Assembly (NCBI GenBank): GCA_023424095.1
Contig: JAFAEG010000127.1
Span: 1-9,321 of the forward strand
Direction: 5' to 3'
DNA from: Pseudomonadota bacterium
GTDB taxonomy: Bacteria > Pseudomonadota > Alphaproteobacteria > Sphingomonadales > Sphingomonadaceae
DNA: 9,321 nt
The position numbers and the translations under genes were made by a program. Numbering within the stretch: position 1 is the stretch's first letter; each line of letters starts with the position of its first letter. Below the pieces are notes generated by a model that saw only the letters and a list, made by a program, of their open reading frames with translations, did no database searches and was not told the DNA's origin. Of this stretch, positions 7,325-9,321 are shown piece by piece.

Positions 7325-7642
7325 ATGCTCGAACCTGAAAAGAACGCGCGCGCAGAGCTCGTTTCACTGAGCAGACTGCCTAAAATCGTCGACGAAGCGA
7401 TTTCCGGGGCTCACGAGCGCCTTGGTCGCAACGACCTCATCGAGGGTCCCTTGATCAAGAAGTGGGAGATCATCGGCAAACGCGCACCCGATCTCGAAAT
7501 CGCGCAACGCTTTGCCGACGAAGTCACCCAGAATGCGGCCCGCATCGGCCTTCGCGCGGAGCCGGCCGTGCTGCAGATCGGCAAATTGATCATCTGCGGC
7601 TTCATCGAGCCGCCGAACATCCCGCTCGAACGCCAGTTCTGA
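7325..7642 (+). CDS. Hypothetical protein, 105 aa
   Basis: I do not recognise this protein. It is mostly hydrophilic and predicted helical: charged N-terminal helices (about 1-35), KKWEIIGKRAPDLEIAQRFADEVTQNAARIG (45-75), and then a hydrophobic strand VLQIGKLIICGFIEPPNIP (82-100) near the C-terminus. There is one cysteine (C91) and no signal peptide, so it is likely cytosolic. The ATG at 7325 is preceded by AGGGAG 8 bases upstream. Codon use is G/C-ending like its neighbours, which supports a real gene. It follows the long divergent intergenic region, so it is likely the first gene of its own transcript. The next gene starts 14 bases after its stop. Confidence 0.75.
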   Translation: MLEPEKNARAELVSLSRLPKIVDEAISGAHERLGRNDLIEGPLIKKWEIIGKRAPDLEIAQRFADEVTQNAARIGLRAEPAVLQIGKLIICGFIEPPNIPLERQF

Positions 7643-7658
7643 CCGGAGCCCTTCCGGT
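7642..7658 (+). promoter_or_regulatory. Hairpin sequestering the start of the Cys-rich gene
   Basis: ACCGGA (7642-7647) pairs perfectly with TCCGGT (7653-7658) around the loop GCCCT. The left arm begins in the stop codon of the upstream gene (TGA 7640-7642) and covers three bases of the GGAG Shine-Dalgarno (7645-7648). The right arm covers two of the three bases of the GTG start (7657-7659). Ribosomes terminating on the upstream gene would melt it, so it fits a translational-coupling device. The pairing is seen; the role is inferred. Confidence 0.5.
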
Positions 7659-8082
7659 GGCAAAGCGGGCGGAGGTGCTGCGCTGCCCAAGCGCGCAGCC
7701 GGACATGGAGGATGCGCGGGTCTTCGGCGTGATCGCGGGAACGCCGGATTCGCCGCGTGTCGCCTATTTGAAGCGCAGTGCCGTCGTCGACGAGGCGATG
7801 CTCGCCAAACTGGACGGCATCGATCCAACCCACGTCTTCCGCTTCAGCGCGAAGTGCGAGGAGCATCGCTGCGCCCATTTCGCCAATGGCTGCTGCAGCC
7901 TGGGGCAAAGGATCGCCGAGCGGCTGGACCCGGTGGTCGCCGAATTGCCGTCCTGCCAGCTCCGCGCCGACTGCCGCTGGTATGCGGAAGCCGGCGGCGC
8001 GGCCTGCCTGCGCTGCCCGCAGATCACCACCCTGGTGCCGGCCGACAGCGGTGCCGTGAGCGACGTAGCGCTGCCGGACTGA
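7657..8082 (+). CDS. Uncharacterised cysteine-rich protein, possible metal or Fe-S binder (141 aa)
   Basis: Nine cysteines occur in 141 residues, at 10, 67, 72, 79, 80, 100, 106, 117 and 120. Eight fall in the second half, in the pattern C-x4-C-x6-CC-x19-C-x5-C-x10-C-x2-C, with histidines at H70 and H74. Key stretches are KCEEHRCAHFANGCCSLGQR (66-85), LPSCQLRADCRWY (97-109) and ACLRCPQ (116-122). The arrangement suggests bound metal, either Fe-S or zinc, and a soluble cytosolic protein: there is no signal peptide or membrane segment. I have a vague memory of similar hypothetical proteins with a CRWY...CLRCPQ ending, but no assigned function. The GTG at 7657 is chosen because GGAG lies 8 bases upstream and the open frame further upstream overlaps the previous gene out of frame. 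It is probably co-transcribed with the 105-aa gene. Confidence 0.75.
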   Translation: MAKRAEVLRCPSAQPDMEDARVFGVIAGTPDSPRVAYLKRSAVVDEAMLAKLDGIDPTHVFRFSAKCEEHRCAHFANGCCSLGQRIAERLDPVVAELPSCQLRADCRWYAEAGGAACLRCPQITTLVPADSGAVSDVALPD

Positions 8083-8208
8083 CGGCTCCCCGCCGCGGGC
8101 TCCCGCCCCATCGCCGTGCCATGGCGTGGAGCGATGCCGTGCGCCTTGCGGCGCCGCGCCAAGCCCCGCAAAGCGGGCCGCGACGCGCCGCGACGCAAGG
8201 AGGAAAAG

Positions 8209-8544
8209 GTGAAGGCGACCATCTGGCACAATCCGCGCTGCTCCAAATCGCGCCAAGCGCTGGCCTTGCTGCAGGATTCGGGCGCGGAGGTCACCGTGTT
8301 CGAATATCTGAAAGAGAAGCTGTCGCCCGAAGCGTTGCGGCAGATCTTCGCACGCGCCGGAATCACCCCGCGCCAGGGCATGCGCGGCGGGGAGCCGGGT
8401 GCGGCGGCGTTGAAGCACGCCAGCGACGAGCAGATCGTCGAGGCTATGGTGCTGGACCCGATCCTGATCGAACGGCCGCTGGTGATGACTGAGAAGGGCG
8501 CGGTACTTGGCCGCCCGCCGGAGCTGGTGCGCGAGATCCTTTAG
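8209..8544 (+). CDS. arsC: ArsC/YfgD-family reductase, putative arsenate reductase (glutaredoxin) (111 aa)
   Basis: This is a thioredoxin-fold protein of the ArsC family. The active-site loop IWHNPRCSKSRQAL (5-18) contains the nucleophile C11. R59, R89 (ILIERPLV) and R102 (GRPPELV) correspond to R60, R94 and R107 of plasmid R773 ArsC, so all the arsenate-binding arginines are present. The HNPRCSKSR loop is the chromosomal YfgD type and not the R773 type. Together with the lack of arsR, arsB or acr3 nearby, it leaves real arsenate resistance unproven. The GTG at 8209 is chosen over an upstream in-frame ATG at 8116 because AAGGAGG sits 5 bases before it and the protein then starts at the first beta strand. 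The 126 bases before it (8083-8208) hold only short GC-rich stems. Confidence 0.88.
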   Translation: MKATIWHNPRCSKSRQALALLQDSGAEVTVFEYLKEKLSPEALRQIFARAGITPRQGMRGGEPGAAALKHASDEQIVEAMVLDPILIERPLVMTEKGAVLGRPPELVREIL

Positions 8545-8569
8545 GCGGCCGCGTCCCACCCCGATTTCC

Positions 8570-8650
8570 GTCACCCTGACCTTGCTTCAGGGTCCATTTC
8601 GCGTCCCACAGGCCGCTCGAGACTGGATGCTGAAACAGGTTCAGCCTGAC
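8570..8650. repeat. Palindromic intergenic repeat (element B) before aat
   Basis: Two 27-base arms (8570-8596 and 8624-8650) are imperfect inverted copies around a 27-base spacer. Each arm folds alone: CCCTGA-CCTTGCT-TCAGGG at 8574-8592, and GCTGAA-ACAGG-TTCAGC at 8629-8645. Each arm also carries outer GTCA and TCCA blocks. The architecture is the same as element A between thiS and thiG, but the core differs. It ends 26 bases before the aat start, so it may lie in the aat leader or act as the arsC 3' end. Confidence 0.85.
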
Positions 8651-8676
8651 CGTGGAAATGGCTAACCGTCCACGCA

Positions 8677-9321
8677 ATGTCCGCGATCGACCCTGACCTG
8701 CTCCTGCGCGGCTATGCGATCGGCGTCTTTCCGATGTCCGACGGGCGCGACGCGCGGAACGTCTTCTGGGTCGAGCCCAAGCGACGCGCGATCCTGCCGC
8801 TGGACGGCTTCCGCCTCTCGCGCTCGCTCCGCAAGACGCTCCGCTCCGGCCGTTTCACCGTCACCCGCGACCGCGCCTTCGCTGAAGTGGTCGCGCATTG
8901 CGCAGAGCGGCCGGAGACCTGGATCAATCCGGCGATCGAGCTGAGCTACCAGGATCTGCACGCGCGCGGCCACGCCCATTCGGTCGAGATCTGGCAGGAC
9001 GGCACGCTGGTCGGCGGCCTCTATGGCGTCAGGCTCGGCGGCGCCTTCTTTGGCGAAAGCATGTTCTCCACCGCGACCGACGCGTCGAAGGTCGCCTTGG
9101 CCTGGCTGGTGGCGCGGCTCAGGGTCGGCGGCTTCAGCCTGCTCGATTGCCAGTTCATGACCGATCACCTCGCCAGCCTGGGTGCGGTGGAGATCAGCCA
9201 GAAAGCCTATCTGGAGCTGTTGTCCGCGGCGCTGGACGGCCTGGACGGCGCGCTCTCATTGCCGGCCGGGCGGCGCGGCGCGGGCGGCGGCGTCGAGGCT
9301 GCGGGCGCCTCGGCCTTGGGC
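8677..9321 (+). CDS. aat: Leucyl/phenylalanyl-tRNA--protein transferase Aat, 3' end cut by window
   Basis: Aat transfers Leu or Phe from charged tRNA to proteins with N-terminal Lys or Arg, marking them for ClpS/ClpAP degradation (N-degron pathway). The frame is open from the ATG at 8677 to the window edge (215 codons, no stop seen). Family signatures are LLRGYAIGVFPMSD (9-22), FWVEPKRRAILPLDGFRLSR (30-49), RFTVTRDRAFAEVV (59-72), WINPAI (82-87), HAHSVEIWQDG (99-109), VGGLYGVRLGGAFFGESMFS (112-131), TDASKVAL (134-141) and LLDCQFMTDHLASLGAVEI (155-173). The conserved core is complete by about residue 190. The Gly/Ala-rich stretch after that (192-215) is a variable tail. The Shine-Dalgarno is weak, and element B lies immediately upstream. 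As I recall, aat follows accC directly in many sphingomonads; here about 4.3 kb intervene. Confidence 0.96.
   Translation, partial: MSAIDPDLLLRGYAIGVFPMSDGRDARNVFWVEPKRRAILPLDGFRLSRSLRKTLRSGRFTVTRDRAFAEVVAHCAERPETWINPAIELSYQDLHARGHAHSVEIWQDGTLVGGLYGVRLGGAFFGESMFSTATDASKVALAWLVARLRVGGFSLLDCQFMTDHLASLGAVEISQKAYLELLSAALDGLDGALSLPAGRRGAGGGVEAAGASALG

Noticed and set aside
7462..7656. Upstream extension of the cysteine-rich gene's frame
   Set aside because: This part overlaps the 105-aa gene in another frame. The GTG at 7657 with GGAG at 7645 gives a clean start.
7411..8574. A 387-codon minus-strand open frame opposite the orphan pair and arsC
   Set aside because: The plus-strand frames have Shine-Dalgarno sites, a recognisable ArsC and an ordered cysteine array. 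The antisense product is low-complexity and unrecognised.

Overview
The window looks like a chromosomal segment of a high-GC alphaproteobacterium, most likely a sphingomonad (Sphingomonadales). The basis is the strongly G/C-ending codon use, the aroQ-accB-accC and aat genes, a perfect EcfG-type general-stress promoter, and two palindromic intergenic repeats of a form I associate with sphingomonad genomes. No rRNA, tRNA, transposase, phage gene or CRISPR array is visible, and the genus cannot be fixed from the sequence alone.

Layout. (1) 36-892: a small CsbD-type stress protein on the minus strand, divergent from a class I SAM methyltransferase on the plus strand. The 92-bp gap carries an EcfG-type promoter facing csbD. 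(2) 889-2003: thiG and thiS on the minus strand, encoding thiazole synthase and its sulfur carrier. A 89-bp palindromic repeat (element A) lies between them, and the thiG stop interlocks with the methyltransferase stop. (3) 2059-4351: aroQ-accB-accC on the plus strand, a tight operon for dehydroquinate dehydratase and the biotin carboxyl carrier and biotin carboxylase of acetyl-CoA carboxylase. (4) 4355-6962: a three-gene minus-strand operon with 4-base stop/start overlaps. It encodes a secreted DUF4331-family protein, a lipoprotein with DUF4331-like motifs, and a membrane-anchored TPR protein. (5) 6963-7324: a 362-bp divergent intergenic region, AT-richer than its surroundings. (6) 7325-8082: two uncharacterised plus-strand genes, a 105-aa protein and a 141-aa protein with nine cysteines. 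A perfect hairpin buries the second gene's Shine-Dalgarno and start codon. (7) 8209-8544: an ArsC/YfgD-type reductase. (8) 8570-8650: a second palindromic repeat (element B). (9) 8677-9321: aat, leucyl/phenylalanyl-tRNA-protein transferase, cut by the window edge.

Most of the window is housekeeping metabolism: thiamin, shikimate, fatty acid initiation and N-degron tagging. The less described parts are the DUF4331/lipoprotein/TPR operon, which looks like an envelope module, and the 105-aa/nine-Cys gene pair. I see no clear defence, mobile or biosynthetic system. The best candidates for new biology are the cysteine-rich protein with its hairpin-gated start, and the lipoprotein whose DUF4331 motifs appear in an altered order.
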